Assembly (NCBI GenBank): GCA_010015675.1
Contig: ML976985.1
Span: 462,458-526,457 of the forward strand
DNA length: 64,000 nt
From: Byssothecium circinans
Lineage: Eukaryota; Ascomycota; Dothideomycetes; Pleosporales; Massarinaceae
Direction of reading: 5' to 3'
Shown here: in pieces, positions 12,468-24,066 of the stretch
How the letters are laid out: the number at the start of each line of letters is the position of its first letter
How positions within the stretch are numbered: position 1 is the first letter of the stretch
The notes under the pieces: generated by a model
Databases searched by the model: none
Seen by the model: only the letters and a program-made list of their open reading frames with translations
What the model was told of the DNA's origin: nothing
Position numbers and translations under genes: made by a program

Positions 12468-13044
12468 TCAGTTAATAAAGTTGATGCAAAAGAAATGCAA
12501 GATCAACGAGCCAAACACAAAATCCGCAAACGCGCGTTCATGCGAGATGGACGCAAAGTCGGCTTTGTTCTCCGGGTTCGTCTGGATGCGGAGAGAAGCC
12601 GTGAGGACGAATTGGCCGACCGTTGCGCTGAAGCCGGCGAGGAAAGCGTTGAATGGCTACGACACGAGACAGAACCCCGCGTTAGCATTTACCCTTCACA
12701 CCGCGAATATATATTCTCAAAGTCTCAGTCCTGTAAATGGTACAGAGAGCAGGGCTGCAGGGATATGAGATATGAGGAAAGTAAGGACGTACAAAGTTCC
12801 CAACAATCACACAATAGACGAACTGCAGCGCGCCGACAACGACGAGGAACAGCATAAAGCTATCCAGAAGCTTGACGCGCTGAGGCGTCTTTTTGACGTA
12901 GTTGTTCCATACTCCTTGCACGATGTCTTGGGCAGCTAATTGGCCTGAGGAGTTCTTCTTCGAGGGCGTGGCGCTGCTGCTGCTGGATGTCGTGGAGCTT
13001 GTTGGGGCGGGTGTGCCGGGGATTGTGCGGGCTTTGGGCGCCAT
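12468..13044 (-). CDS. OST2: Oligosaccharyltransferase subunit Ost2 (DAD1)
   Basis: Small ER membrane subunit of the oligosaccharyltransferase that N-glycosylates nascent proteins. Exons 13044-12793 and 12656-12468 give 146 residues. The splice (136-bp intron) joins VIVGNF to [14 protein letters not shown]. After a Ser/Thr/Pro-rich N-terminus of about 35 residues, the DAD1 core follows: [20 protein letters not shown], then [17 protein letters not shown], and the C-terminal membrane segment ending FFCINFIN. Fungal proteins commonly carry an extended N-terminus relative to animal DAD1 (113 residues). It shares a 408-bp divergent promoter with the TMEM14 gene. Confidence 0.95.
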
Positions 13045-13452
13045 TGTGGGGGGGTGCGGTGAGGTTCGTTTGACTGCTGCTGTGAGCGCTGGAGAGAGGG
13101 AGAGGGATTGCGGGCGTTGGACGGTGGGTGTGGTGGTGGGGAATTCAATTCGTATAGCTTGAGCTTGAGGCCAGAGAGACCGGTTCGATGTGGTCTGTGC
13201 GGCGGGCAGGGATGGCGGGTGCGGTGAGTGGAGCGGAGATGTCGGAACCTCGGTGGTTCGGAGGAATGCGATGATGAAATGAATGGAAGCTCCCCTCCCC
13301 GCTGCTTGTCCTGAGTTGGTCAGCTTAATTTATACAAGTACTCCGCATTGCGCGCTCAAGTTCTCCTTCTGCAACTGCCCCTTCTAAAACCATCGAATTC
13401 GTTTCTATCCAAAGCTCCTCCAGCTATATAATCCATACCACCACAGTTCACA
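13045..13452. promoter_or_regulatory. Bidirectional promoter OST2 / TMEM14
   Basis: A 408-bp region between two divergent start codons. There is a pyrimidine-rich leader just before the TMEM14 ATG. No clear consensus elements can be named. Confidence 0.5.
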
Positions 13453-14013
13453 ATGGTAAGCTGATCTTGAGAGCTCTCAAGGCGCATGCGACGCCGTAAA
13501 TACACGAGCATTGCTATATCTCTGCGCAAATCAAAGACAATAATACAAATCCTAACACCCCCAAGGCTCCCCTCGACACCATCGGCCTCGTCCTCGGCGC
13601 CCTCACAGCCGGCGGCGGCATCACAGGCTACGTCCGCACCGGCTCCGTCCCATCCGTCGCCGCAGGCGTCACTGTCGGCACTCTCGTACGCTCCCTTTCT
13701 CCCTCTACCCTCCATCCTCCCCCTCCTTTCCCCTCGAAATATACCTCAGCCTCATTGTTCATGCCGACGTATCCGCCACTGAAACCTCGCACCCTATACT
13801 GAGACTATACAGTACATCCTGGGAGGTCTCCGCATCCGCAACCGCCAGGCCTACGGCGTAGAACTCGCGCTCCTCGCCTCCGTGGTCCTCGCAGGTAGCT
13901 CGATCCCGCGTGCGATTAAGACGCAGAAGCCGCTCCCCGCCGGGCTGAGTCTGTTGGCGCTTTATGGGCTTTGGGCTTTTGGGACAGCGTTTTCGAAGGG
14001 GAGGACGGGTTAA
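13453..14013 (+). CDS. TMEM14 family small membrane protein
   Basis: Four-helix hydrophobic protein of the TMEM14 family; animal members act in mitochondrial membranes, and the fungal role is not clear. The model has three exons: 13453-13455 (the ATG alone), 13566-13685 and 13813-14013, giving 107 residues. The joined product begins M-APLDTIGLVLGALTAGGG, then GYVRTGSVPSVAAGVTVG, YILGGLRIRNRQAYGVE, LALLASVVLAGSSIPRAI, and a last hydrophobic segment ending FGTAFSKGRTG. The Gly-rich helices and the repeated turn are typical of the family. The 5' splice site directly abuts the start codon (ATG|GTAAGC), so the coding part of the first exon is 3 nt. All phases agree. Confidence 0.9.
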
Positions 14014-16488
14014 TAATCGGTGTTGTTCATGGAGGGGGGAAGGACGATTGTAGTTTCGGCGGGGTGTCTACATCATGGGTAGGGATAATAATGATCAGGT
14101 CTTAAGGAAATCGTAGAGAATGTGTGTGAATTGGCATAGTAGGAAATTGTGATTTTATCTAATGATAGTTTATGCTAAACCAAAATCTAATGGACGTCTG
14201 CTTATCCCTCGCGTTGAAAAATTGTTCAGCCCCACGCGGGATCCTTTATTCATCTCGCTCACAATCCGCTGGGTGATTCCTTAGTCATCATCACAGGAGA
14301 CAGATTTTTCTTCGACTTCGATATCCACAGACGCGGGTTTAAACTAAATTGGAGAAAATAACGAGGAACATATGTCATCTCTGTGTTGCGTTTTGCTTAT
14401 AGTAGTGCCGTTGACAAAGCGAAGAGAACCACATGAGCCATAGCTTGGGTAATTTTCTCCAACTTTTGTCCTATCCTAGCACTCACTTGCCAATCCAATG
14501 TCAGATTCATGAACCCGAGCTGGGCATAACACCGTCCAACGTAGACTTCAAGCTCTTCATTTCTCAGACCAACATGATTGTTGAAGGAAAGGATTTTGTC
14601 CCACGGTGCCGGCTTCATGTTTTCTCAGCAAGGCGGTTTTTTATTTGGAATTCTGGGATTGAAAAGATATGGTGTAGGTAAGAATAGCAATCATGTGAAG
14701 GTCGAGCATTATTCTTTACGGTTTCGCTATGTAGCCGTCTTACTAGGGATCTGAAAATAACGGAACAAGATCACGCAGCTGGAACGAGCACTAGAGGGAG
14801 AGAATTTGATCTTGAATACTCCCTGCCTGGTCCCATATGTGGTCGTTGTGCTCGGATTTTGGTCGATCGGGAGAATCATTTTGGAGTGCTGTGTTCTGTT
14901 CCAAACAGAGTCTTCGCACATTCATTCTCCGCGAAAGGGATTTCAAACTCTCACTGATTTATGAGAATCAAGTCGAGAAGACGCATAGCAGTCCAGTAGG
15001 TGGGTTTTAAAGCATCGAAAGTAAAATTGTAGAAGCAAAGCCGATGCATTTGTAATCAGCATCTCTTGTGGCAAAGAAGCCGAGTGCCGCAGACTTTCAC
15101 ATAAACTCTACCTTTGTGGATGGGAGTTCTATGGCAATATCAAAGGGAGAAGTTTTGGAGAACAATGGTTTCCGGCACTTCGACCTTAGACATTGAATAC
15201 AAGTACAACCGTGTCACAGTTGTCAAAGGTTATGAGAAAAGCCGATATGGTGAAGCTTTTGGAGCCATAGAGATAAGACAGTCAAGCAAATCTAACAGAC
15301 TCTGCTAGGAGCACCAATTTGGTTCCGCCATTCAAATTCAGTGGCAGTTCGGGTCGAGGAACATTTTGTTGAAAGAGTAAAAGTGGTATAAGAGTTATTA
15401 ATTCAGGTTGCAGCCGGAGGCTGCATATGGAGCTAAGCTAGTCCATTTGGGATGGTAAACAACCGCCATGAGCGATTTGCTCGGCGGGAAACCATGCTTT
15501 CCCTCAATACATTTATTCGATATATGAGCTTCGGTAAGAAGACTGCACAATAACACGCAAGGACCGTTCCTTGTTTCGATATACAGGCGAAAAGAGCCCT
15601 AGAGCCATCTGCTGCTCGTCTCGGATTTTAAGTCTTCCTTCACCGTCGAAAATCCCGACACGTTGTTCAAGTATTTTCAAGGACTGATGTACACCAGCGA
15701 TAGGGTTTTTCTCGGCTTTCCTGTAGACTTTGATAGCCTACTTCGCGCTCGCACATGAGCATTGGATCCGTGAGCTTGAAGCGACATTGATGAAGTCAAA
15801 AACATATTTTGGTACTCCAAGTAGCGGAAAGAGCAGGAAAGTATTTGAAAGAGGACATAGAGTTTGCTCTCTAGAGCGAGGATAGGTTTAGAACTACATT
15901 AAATGTGGTAGAAATATTTTGGACACGGTACAGACTGCTCAACAACACATATGTTGCCCACCAGGGCGATTTTTAACAAAACCATGTGCAGAGTGGAGTG
16001 CAAAGAAGAAGCTTGAAGGGGCATGGAATGTACTTTATATACCCCCACTCCCTCTAAACTCTGCAGTGGTGACATGTGAAGATAAAAAAAATGGCGTGGG
16101 GATGACGTGGTGGTGGGTTTACAGCTGCGCGAAGTCCGGGCTGTGTGTTGATGCTGAATAGCATCACTACTGCACCAGGCTGTAGAAAGCCTCATCGAAG
16201 GTTTGACACATGGACTGTAGTTACGCCACGCCATGCCACAAAACCTGTCTAGAATCACTGAACAAGCACGTCGCAAAGGACATTTACGTTCTGTGAAGTA
16301 CCAGATCAGCATTGACCAAAAACTTGATGGGTTCAAACAGTGGAAAGAAGATTACGATTCACCAAACCTTGACAAAAGACTGCACAGTGGAGGCAAAGGA
16401 TCTGTATTCCACAAATAATGATAATCAATAGGCGGAGTGAAGCATAGGACAAAACAAGCAATCCCACATGACATCTAGTTCTTCAGAC
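14014..16488. other. Gene-free 2.5 kb stretch
   Basis: Base composition is visibly more A+T-rich than the neighbouring genes. Open frames are short and resemble no family I recognise. No terminal inverted repeats, tRNA or tandem repeat were noticed. It may contain strongly decayed sequence, but I cannot support a specific origin. Confidence 0.3.
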
Positions 16489-17317
16489 TCAACCACCGGC
16501 TTTCATTAACGTTGCTAGCTGCGGCCCAATGTCCACACCCGCTGCCTTCTTTTTCATCAGAACCACCACCGCCTTAGCAATCTCTGGGCCCGCAATCATC
16601 GTGATGGGAAATTTAGGAATAGCCTGGGCTCTGATTTTGTCTCGCTTGCGGCCTGCGGTTGGTCGCACTATGTTCAGGTTTCAAAGTCAGTATAGCTCTG
16701 CCAGAGTAGGGATATGGGGTTTCGTGTAGAATGGCAATGGTAATACGTACCGGGCACAGGCTTTGGAGGCTTGACTTTCTCCGGGGCTGCTACTTTAGGT
16801 GGCGGCGGGGGAGGTGAAGGAGGAGGCGAAGGGGGCTTGATAACCACTGGTGGTGGAGGCGGAGGGGGCTCGACCACCACTGGTGGAGGGGGTGGAGGGG
16901 GTGGTGGAGGTGGAGAGGGCTCGATAACTGGCGGAGGAGGTGGTGGAGGTGGAGGTGGCTCGACAACCATTGGCAGAGGAGGTGGTGGAGGCGGAGAGGG
17001 TTCGACCACCACTGGTGGAGGAGGAGGTGGAGGTGGAGAGGGCTCGACAACAACTGGCGGAGGAGGTGGTGGAGGCGGCGGAGGTTCGATAACGTCCTCG
17101 ACCTTGGCAACACCCTTCTCAGGCTCGCTAACGACGACTGCGACAGGCTGGCCCACTTCAGTAGTGACGTCCATTGTTTGTTCCGGTGGAGTAGGGGCTT
17201 GTAGAACGTTAGCTCCGCTGAAAGAGGCAGAGTAGTCGACTTACGAGGCGCTACTGGAGCTTCTTCCTCCGCTGACTTTGACTCCGAGACTTCTTTCACG
17301 GGTTCGACGTCAGCCAT
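16489..17317 (-). CDS. Proline-repeat protein, unknown function
   Basis: Three exons (17317-17245, 17197-16751, 16667-16489) give 232 residues in consistent phase. The N-terminus is acidic (MADVEPVKEVSESKSAEEE). The middle is about seven imperfect repeats of the form (V)VVEP(S/P) followed by 7-11 prolines, encoded by a G/A-rich minisatellite at about 16800-17090. The C-terminus has normal complexity: VRPTAGRKRDKIRAQA, then an apolar segment FPITMIAGPEIAKAVVVLMK and GPQLATLMKAGG. No known domain is recognised. Polyproline tracts often bind SH3, WW or profilin, but a partner is only inference. The splice acceptor of exon 2 (ACAAG) was chosen because it is the one that keeps the frame. Repeat number is probably polymorphic. 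Confidence 0.7.
16801..17090. repeat. Coding minisatellite (polyproline units)
   Basis: About seven tandem, imperfect units of 33-51 bp, rich in GGTGGAGGCGGAG on the plus strand and separated by a VVEP-coding spacer. It lies in exon 2 of the proline-repeat gene. Units differ in length by multiples of three, so the frame is preserved. Confidence 0.8.
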
Positions 17318-18523
17318 GATGTGAAGGCGATAGGGTCTGATCGAGCTCGGTGTGCCGGAGCGAGAAAAGTTGTAAAAGACTGCAGAGCTAGGAGACAATA
17401 GTGAGATGGCACAAAGGGCAATGCGATCAGCGTAAGGATAGGCGAGAGAGGCGAGATATAAGTGGGAATGCGAAGGTGGAGGAATAAACTCTATCGTGTA
17501 CGTGCTAGAAGGTCAATAACAGACGAGGTAGGTATCGACAGTGTGACGGCGCTTTCCACAGTTCAGGGTGGGAGGAGTAGCCGAAAGTTTACGCTTATGT
17601 AGTAGACAGAGCATGGCAAGGTCGACTGAAAGATTGAGATTGGCGGGGAAGCTGCGTCTCTGTGCGAGGTGACAACGGATATTTGGACGTATAGTGAGAG
17701 AACCTTAAGACGTGTAAGAACGATGGGGGGCGCAAGATAAGATAGATGAAGATGTGCACTTCAAGAGAGTTCAAACTATCAAAGTGTTAGCAAATTTAAG
17801 TGCTCGTAATGCTGATTGTATTCTTGCAGGCCTTAAAAGGGATAATGCTCTTGGTTTGGGTAGCCTCAAGACTCAATTTTCGCATTCTGTCCTGCAGGAA
17901 GGAAGATTTTAGGTACACGCAGACAGACCGCTGGCTAACGGACATATCGCGATAGGAATAGAAGGGTGATTGTATTGAAAAGAAGTAACGCGTACGAACG
18001 ATGACGGGATACAGAGTGCACTTTGCGCCACTGTTGTATATCAAAAGCCTGAATACAGTAAATAGAGTCTGGACTGTAGAAGTGTAGGCAAATTACAGGA
18101 CTATCACTGTAATGGCCCAAACTAATTAGTCAATCGAGCAGAAAATGCTATCATAGATGCAAATTATCTCCCGATCATGCAGTTGTCCAGTGGGGCCGTC
18201 CTTGCCCATCCAAGGGAAGGATGGAGGATCGTCGTTCACCGTTCTTGATCATAAGCGGCTAATCGTCTAACTTCGATAAACCATCATAATAGATCAATTC
18301 GTGCTCGCCGCAACGCAGTAGTAAGGCGATGAAAATAAAATCGACAAGTGCGATAGTCCATCCCACTTCTATCGGATTCCCGTCTCCGCTGCTTGGGAAG
18401 GTGGACACTAGCGTGCCAAGGCTAGATGCTTAGTCACACAATGATATCATTTCTTCGCGCATCCAACGCCAACAACGCGACCCCTTGTCTCCCACGACAG
18501 GATACGACAACACCGCCGTAGCT
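17318..18523. other. Intergenic, divergent promoters
   Basis: About 1.2 kb between the divergent starts of the proline-repeat gene and the PWI/RS gene. No gene, RNA or repeat was recognised. Confidence 0.4.
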
Positions 18524-19998
18524 ATGGCGCTCAGCGTCGACCAGAAGCGCCTAAAAGCGACGAAGTTCCCGCCCGAGTTCGACACTAAGGTCGACATCCA
18601 CAAAGTCAACATCGACCTCATGAAGAAGTGGATCGCCGGCAAAATCACCACTATACTCGGCGACGAGGACGATGTCGTGGTCGAGACTTGCTACAACATG
18701 ATTGAGCAAGACCAATTTGTATGTATCATCATGCGACATCCTCCTGTACTTGACTGACGTATTACTTGCAGCCGAAGATCAAGGAGATTCAGATCGCGCT
18801 CACCGGCTTTCTTAACAAGGACACTGCCCCATTCTGTAAGGAGCTTTGGAATCTGATGATAAGCGCTCAGAACAGTCCTGTCGGTGTGCCCAAGGAGCTG
18901 CTGGAGGCGAAAAAATTGGAGCTACAGAAAGAGCAGGTCTGTTCTACTAAATTTACACGAATGTGGGAAGCTACTAACAAATCTGTACAGGCCGCCAAAG
19001 CCGCCGCCGCCGACAGCCGCCGCACGAACATCAATGAGGAGGAGGATATGATCGATTCGTTCCGCCGCATGGAACAGGCAGAGCGCCGTCCTGACCGCGG
19101 TGGTGAGCGTGGTAGAGGGCGTGGACGTGGACGCGGCGGGTTCCGCAGTGATAGAGCGGAAGGCGATCGAGCCTACCGCCGTAGCTCGCCTTCCCCTCGG
19201 CCGTACGAGGATAGCAGGCGACGAAGAACCTCCCCGCCCCGCCGTGAGCGAGATGTCTATATGCCCAGTCGGGGTCGGGACCGTGGTCGCGGAGGACGCG
19301 ACAGATCCCGCTCCCGCGAGCGTCGCCGTTCTCCATCACGATCGGTAACTCGTTCTAGGTCTCCACCACCACGCCGTGCTCGCCGTTCGTCTTTGAGTAT
19401 TTCGAGGTCTCCTCCACGCCGTGCTCGCCGTTCGTCTATAAGGAGCATTTCGAGGTCTCCCCCGCGCCGACGACGCAGACCCCGGTCTTCCGATCGTTCT
19501 CTATCTCCTCCACCTCGCCGTAGGCGTCGTTCACTCTCGAGGTCCCCTGTTCGGCGAAGTGGTAGACGCGACAGGTCTTGGTCCCCAAGCCAAGACAAGT
19601 CAAGGTTCTTACGACCCACCGGAGAAATGGAAACTGAGCTCACCACACGCAGGCTATCACGCTCCCGTTCTCGCTCGCTGCCTCGCCGTCGCCCCCGCCT
19701 TAGTAGATCAAGTTCACGGTCTGTATCCCCGCCACCAAGACGAGCAAGGGAGAGACGACGTGGACGTTCCGTTTCATCAAGCGAAGATTCGAATGACTCA
19801 AGGGCTGATGTGAAAAAGCGAAAGCGTGCAGCGAGTTCGTCCAGGTCGCGAAGTAGATCCTTACGCGCTTCCAGGCGCAGGATCACACGTTCTCCAAGTG
19901 CAGCTCGGAGCAACTCCCCGCCTGCGCGAGGTCGACAACAAAGCTCGAGCGATTCCAGCTCTCCTCCACGACGAGGGCGCTCAAGTCAAGAAGATTAG
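18524..19998 (+). CDS. PWI-domain SR-related splicing factor (SRRM1-like)
   Basis: Nuclear splicing/3'-processing coactivator of the SRRM1 (SRm160) type. Exons 18524-18718, 18772-18936 and 18991-19998 give 455 residues. The PWI domain occupies about residues 10-115: KFPPEFDTKVDIHKVNID, MKKWIAGKITTILG, EDDVVVETCYNMIE, IQIALTGFLNKDTAPF. It is followed by a basic linker, an RGRGRGRGRGG run (about 155-170) and a long RS domain with many RSPPRRARR and SRSRS tracts, ending SSQED. Intron phases are all zero. An ATG at 18524 with MALSVDQKRLKAT starts the conserved region; the frame is open slightly upstream but has no ATG there. Confidence 0.92.
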
Positions 19999-20779
19999 GC
20001 TCGTTCATGGTTATCATTATCTATCAATGGTACACGCCGCTGTGATCACTGTATCGTTAGTCGATCATAGCTTTCCCCACCCGGAAACATGGCGTGCATG
20101 TGCGCACCAATGGTTGAATCGGATAATCTCCATCTCAAGAGCAGATAAGGATGAGTGGCAAGCGAGCCCTCTGAGGGTGTCAGTCAGCTTTTTCGGACCA
20201 TTACCATCTTTCTTACAACTACCGTACTCTGCAAAATCCAGCGCCAATACAGCCAGCTTGCGACAACCCTTCATTTTGGACTGTCTGGATTCGTTATTTG
20301 GAGAATGGGTTTGCTCATTTCGGGTGCATTTGAATTCTGGCGTTCATGGGGAACGGGCAGGTCCAGGTCTTCGGACTGGCATTAAGGATATGCAATATGG
20401 TCGATTATCAATGCAACATTTGGGTGCCATGCCAGCGAATGTGTCTTTTCCTTCTGCTTTTTGTGACGATCTCACCCGGTGTCATGAACTATCCCCGTAG
20501 CAGCGGCACACTGGTACGGTACATCGTCCGCTCGGTGAAGTGTAGCCATTGAAGCATACATGTAGGGCGAATGGTGATGAGCGACCACTTCCCCGTCCGA
20601 AATCTACAATGGAGGGCATGCCGCAGTCATCCCTTACGCAGACTGATTGTAGGCCATCTCGTACAGAAAACCGGTCGCCATAATAGAACTACCGATGAGA
20701 ATTGCTGTCTCGGTAGCAACGCAGCATCTGGTCGGGTGTAAGATATCGTACTTGTGGTCTTGTTTGCTGGACATTTCGC
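19999..20779. other. Convergent intergenic spacer
   Basis: Between the ends of the SRRM1-like gene (plus) and the PP2C gene (minus). No recognisable gene. An open frame continuing over the RS gene into this spacer is a shadow. Confidence 0.4.
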
Positions 20780-22092
20780 TCATCCGGATTCCTTTCGCCG
20801 CTTGCATTGAGCCGCAACGACACTGATATCATCCAGTTTACCTGCGGTCTTATTAGCGTCTCTGTATCTCATCCCATCATCTCCTCAATGACAACGTACC
20901 TCCTTCAATCGACAAACCCTCGTCGATCGCTTTTTCCATATACGGGCTCTCCGCAAAAGGATCCTCAGCAATCACCCTCGCCGCATTAACGAGCTCCTCC
21001 GCCACAAACTTCATGCTCTCCGCATAGCTCTGTTCCGCGGAGTCCTTGGTCCCATCCTCTAGACTCTTCTTCTTCCACTTATCCATACTCTCCACCACAT
21101 TCTCCACAACCTCATGCTCCCACAGATTATCCACCACGCCGTCCGTCATCGCAATAACGACATCATCTTCCTCCAGCTCGATCTTGTCAAGCACTGCATT
21201 TGTATTCGGCGTATCGGGACTGTTAGTCCCCAGTTGACGCGGACAGTCGAACCAGTGCCATTGCTCTTTTGTTTTGAAGATAACTTCCTTGCTGTGTGGG
21301 CGGATGATCAGGATTTGCGAGTCGCCGAGTTGTGTTACATAGAGGAGTGGGTGTGCGGGTGTAGTTTGCGTGGAGGTTAAAAGTGCGGCGCACGCGGTTG
21401 TCGTGCCGTGCCATTCGTTAGGTGATGAGGTAGCGGTTTTGGTCTGCTCAAAGGCGGTCTGGAGGTACGATACGGGATCGGGCGGGGTGGAGGAAGTGTA
21501 GTGTGCGTGGTCGGTGGCTAGGGACCAGAAATGGAGGATCAGTCGGGACCATAATCTACACTTCAACGTCAGCTATTGCCTCCACAGTGCTATGAGCTCG
21601 GAGATTAGAAGATAGGAGGTTTACATACGCAGCATGCCCCCTTTCCCTCGTCCCCCAGGCCCCAACCCCATCATCCACGCCGATAAAGTTCTCACTAACT
21701 AACACGGCATCATCCCCATTTGTGACACCCCTAATCATCTCCCCATTGACCTGCGGTCTGCGGTCGCGACTCCGATCATGTGTGCTCAGTGGTTCTGAGA
21801 AGCTCGTCGACGGTATTGACAGGAAAGGAGGTGGGAACGGTCGTGACGGGCGCTTTGCGAAGAGCGCATATCCGGCTTCGAAGTAGAACGGGGGCTTGGA
21901 GTTCGGTGGTGAGGCGTTCGAGGGGAGGGGCGTTGTTGTCCCTCCGCGTGTTTCCCGTGCGTGTCTGGTACGTGAAGATGTGTGACGGCGGAAGGAGAGT
22001 AGGAAGCATGGTCGGTGGGGGGTTCGGAGGAGTGCGGAGAGATACTCCTGGTGCAGCGCGCAGAAGAGTGGATTGCGAGATCGCGGGATCAT
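20780..22092 (-). CDS. PTC7: Mitochondrial PP2C phosphatase (PTC7 type)
   Basis: Metal-dependent Ser/Thr phosphatase. Yeast Ptc7 acts in mitochondria, for instance on the coenzyme Q biosynthesis protein Coq7. Exons 22092-21629, 21555-20900 and 20841-20780 give 393 residues. The N-terminus is basic, rich in Arg/Ser and lacks acidic residues (LLSFRRHTSSRTRHARETR), as expected of a mitochondrial presequence. PP2C motifs seen are NGDDAVLVSENFIGVDDGVG, RERGHAALWSRLI, GTTTACAALL, VTQLGDSQILIIR and IAMTDGVVDNLWEHE. The short last exon supplies GKLDDISVVAAQCKRR, the final metal-binding motif (DD), then ESG. Exon junctions restore conserved text on both sides. Confidence 0.93.
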
Positions 22093-22764
22093 CCCGAGTG
22101 AAGAGAGTTAGAGAAAGGGACGTGGTCGGCCGGGACGAGTCGTGTTACAAGGACATGAAGTAGTGTAGCGAGTGGTGCGGTGATAAGGATTCCCGGTGCG
22201 GGAGGCGATTGCGTTTACGGTACTTCGGAATGGTTGTAGGGCTGATTATGACGTGTGAACGGCTGGAGCTTGATGAAAACAAACAACATGGAAACAATGT
22301 ATGCATTCAAGTCATTTCAATGTATTAAATGATTCTATCTTGATAGCCCATGGATACGTAACTTGGTTGATTTTTTGCAAACTTTGGAGAAAAGTGGGAT
22401 CGGCACCGTTGCGATCTGCGGACACCCGCTGCCACGGACCCATCCGCCCCCACACTTCGTTAAACTTTCGAAGAGCATCGTGATTCATGAGACATGAAGC
22501 TGTCAAACGCGACCGAGGTGTATTCTGACTCGTGATATGCGGGGGTATGTTGAATGGAAACCTTCAAAGACATATGCAGGAGTTCCAACGCCTAGTAATG
22601 CAACCCAGCCAACCGTCTCGGTCTACCCTACTACCGCAGTAGTGTTTCCTTGAGCTTCATCTCAAACCTGGCCAAGTGTTGAAGGCCTCAATGCATGTCC
22701 GGTCCAATCTGGTCTGTGTCCGACTCTACTATCCACCCCGTTATGCTATCATGTAACCCACATC
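22093..22764. other. Intergenic
   Basis: About 670 bp between two minus-strand genes, containing the PTC7 promoter and the terminator of the CBS-domain gene. Nothing else is recognised. Confidence 0.4.
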
Positions 22765-23328
22765 TCAAGCCCTCCTCTTCACAAACCCCTCCAAATCCCC
22801 TCTCGTCGCCACCCCCAGCACAAACTTCCTCCCCTCATCCGTCACAACAGCAAATTCCTGCTTCCCAATCCCATCTACGCCCCCATTGAAGAACTCCTCC
22901 AACTCCTCCAGCGTCGTCTGTAGTGTGATGACTTTATACCTCGTCCCCCTCCTACGGAACTTTTGCATTGCATCGGACACCGGGTCTGACTCTTTGACCT
23001 TCCCTTCTTTGAGCAGTTGTTGTAGGCGCGGGATGCTGAGGTACCCGAGTAGTGCGCGATTCGTCTCGGAGGTTACTGTGAGGTGCGTGTAATCGCGTTC
23101 GAGGCCGGAGATGAGGGCATGCGAGATGGGGGTGCTGGGGCGGACGGAGAGAGCGGGCGGGGGCTCGAGGTCTTCTACTGTTGCCTGCAAGCGGGGAGGG
23201 TTAGCAAAGGTGGTGAGAGTTTGGTTGAAGGGTGGGGAACATACACCGCGGTATTTGTTCGCCCACAAGGACGTGTAGTCGCCGTTAGTATTCGCATTGG
23301 CTGCGTCGACAGGTACTTCGGTCGTCAT
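22765..23328 (-). CDS. CBS-domain protein
   Basis: Small protein built mainly of a CBS (cystathionine beta-synthase type) pair. Exons 23328-23245 and 23184-22765 give 167 residues. The 60-bp intron is a multiple of three without stop codons, but it has GTATGT and TTGCAG ends and interrupts the conserved start, so it is removed. The first CBS unit includes ISHALISGLERDYTHLTV and RALLGYLSIPRLQQLL. The second includes YKVITLQTTLEELEEFF, QEFAVVTDEGRKFVLGVATR and GDLEGFVKR. CBS pairs sense adenine nucleotides or S-adenosyl compounds in many proteins. The partner or process here is unknown. Confidence 0.85.
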   Translation of the reverse strand: MTTEVPVDAANANTNGDYTSLWANKYRGVCSPPFNQTLTTFANPPRLQATVEDLEPPPALSVRPSTPISHALISGLERDYTHLTVTSETNRALLGYLSIPRLQQLLKEGKVKESDPVSDAMQKFRRRGTRYKVITLQTTLEELEEFFNGGVDGIGKQEFAVVTDEGRKFVLGVATRGDLEGFVKRRA

Positions 23329-23535
23329 GTTGCACGGGATTGTGGTGCGGCAATGTGCGAGAGGTTGCGCAAGAGTTTCGAGAAATTCCGAGGATGCGGG
23401 ACGTTCGCGCTAGTGGTGCACGTACCATTGGTGAATGTCACGTCATCATGGACGATACGTTTGACAAGTCAGTGATTACAACTTAATTGGCACTTATAAA
23501 GCCTCGCGTGTAAAATGTTCTTGGAGTAGTCGTGT

Positions 23536-24066
23536 CTACAAATGGCACTGCCCCCCGCCCACAGCCTGTTTCAACCTCTCCACCGCCCTCCATGACCCAT
23601 CCTGAATCTCAAACTTCTCATCTCGCATACTTCGATCAAAATTCTCAAGAGACACCCAGCCCTTAAACCCCACGTCCAAAATCAAAATCCTTAAATATCT
23701 CCATAACAGGGCATGTGCCCACCAACTCTATCTCCAACGAAAACGGCCTAGCATGTTTCGACCACGTAAACTGTGTATCCTCATCTTCAAGTTACCAGGG
23801 ATGATAGTTCGAGCACACAGATCAAATTTCTCGCCTTCGGAGAGTTGGACGTAGAATAAATTTTGTCGTGGAAGCTGTTTTACGGGGCGTCCCATTAACT
23901 CGGCGATGTTTTGATCAGCGTTGGGTATCTTTCCTGATGGAACGGTTTGATCGCCCCATAACACGGTAGCGATGTGGAATGAATCCAGGCAGAGTTCAAA
24001 GTTCGGCCGGTTGACGAGTTCAGTGAGATAAAGGGCGGATATCCCATGTTGTGTATGTTTGGTCCT
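23536..24066 (-). pseudogene. Decayed sugar-phosphate isomerase/epimerase (dehydroshikimate-dehydratase-like)
   Basis: Minus-strand homology to the C-terminal half of the AP-endonuclease-2/xylose-isomerase-like TIM barrel family, most like fungal 3-dehydroshikimate dehydratases of quinate use. It is split over three frames. The first block reads HGISALYLTELVNRPNFELC, LDSFHIATVLWGDQT and LPRQNLFYVQLSEGE. The second, in another frame, reads DEDTQFTWSKHARPFSLEIE and LVGTCPVMEI. The third frame reads DVGFKGWVSLENFDRSM and SWRAVERLKQAVG to a stop. No N-terminal half was found upstream, where the sequence becomes A+T-rich. Two frameshifts plus the missing half make a functional gene unlikely. Confidence 0.75.

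Noticed and set aside
16771..17235. Plus-strand glycine-rich ORF
   Set aside because: Exact antisense shadow of the proline-repeat exon; the minus-strand model has coherent exons and a normal C-terminus.
19257..19913. Long Arg/Asp-rich minus-strand ORF
   Set aside because: Antisense shadow of the RS-domain codons of the SRRM1-like gene.
23185..23244. Reading through the 60-bp intron of the CBS gene as coding
   Set aside because: It is stop-free, but has canonical GTATGT...TTGCAG ends and unrelated composition.
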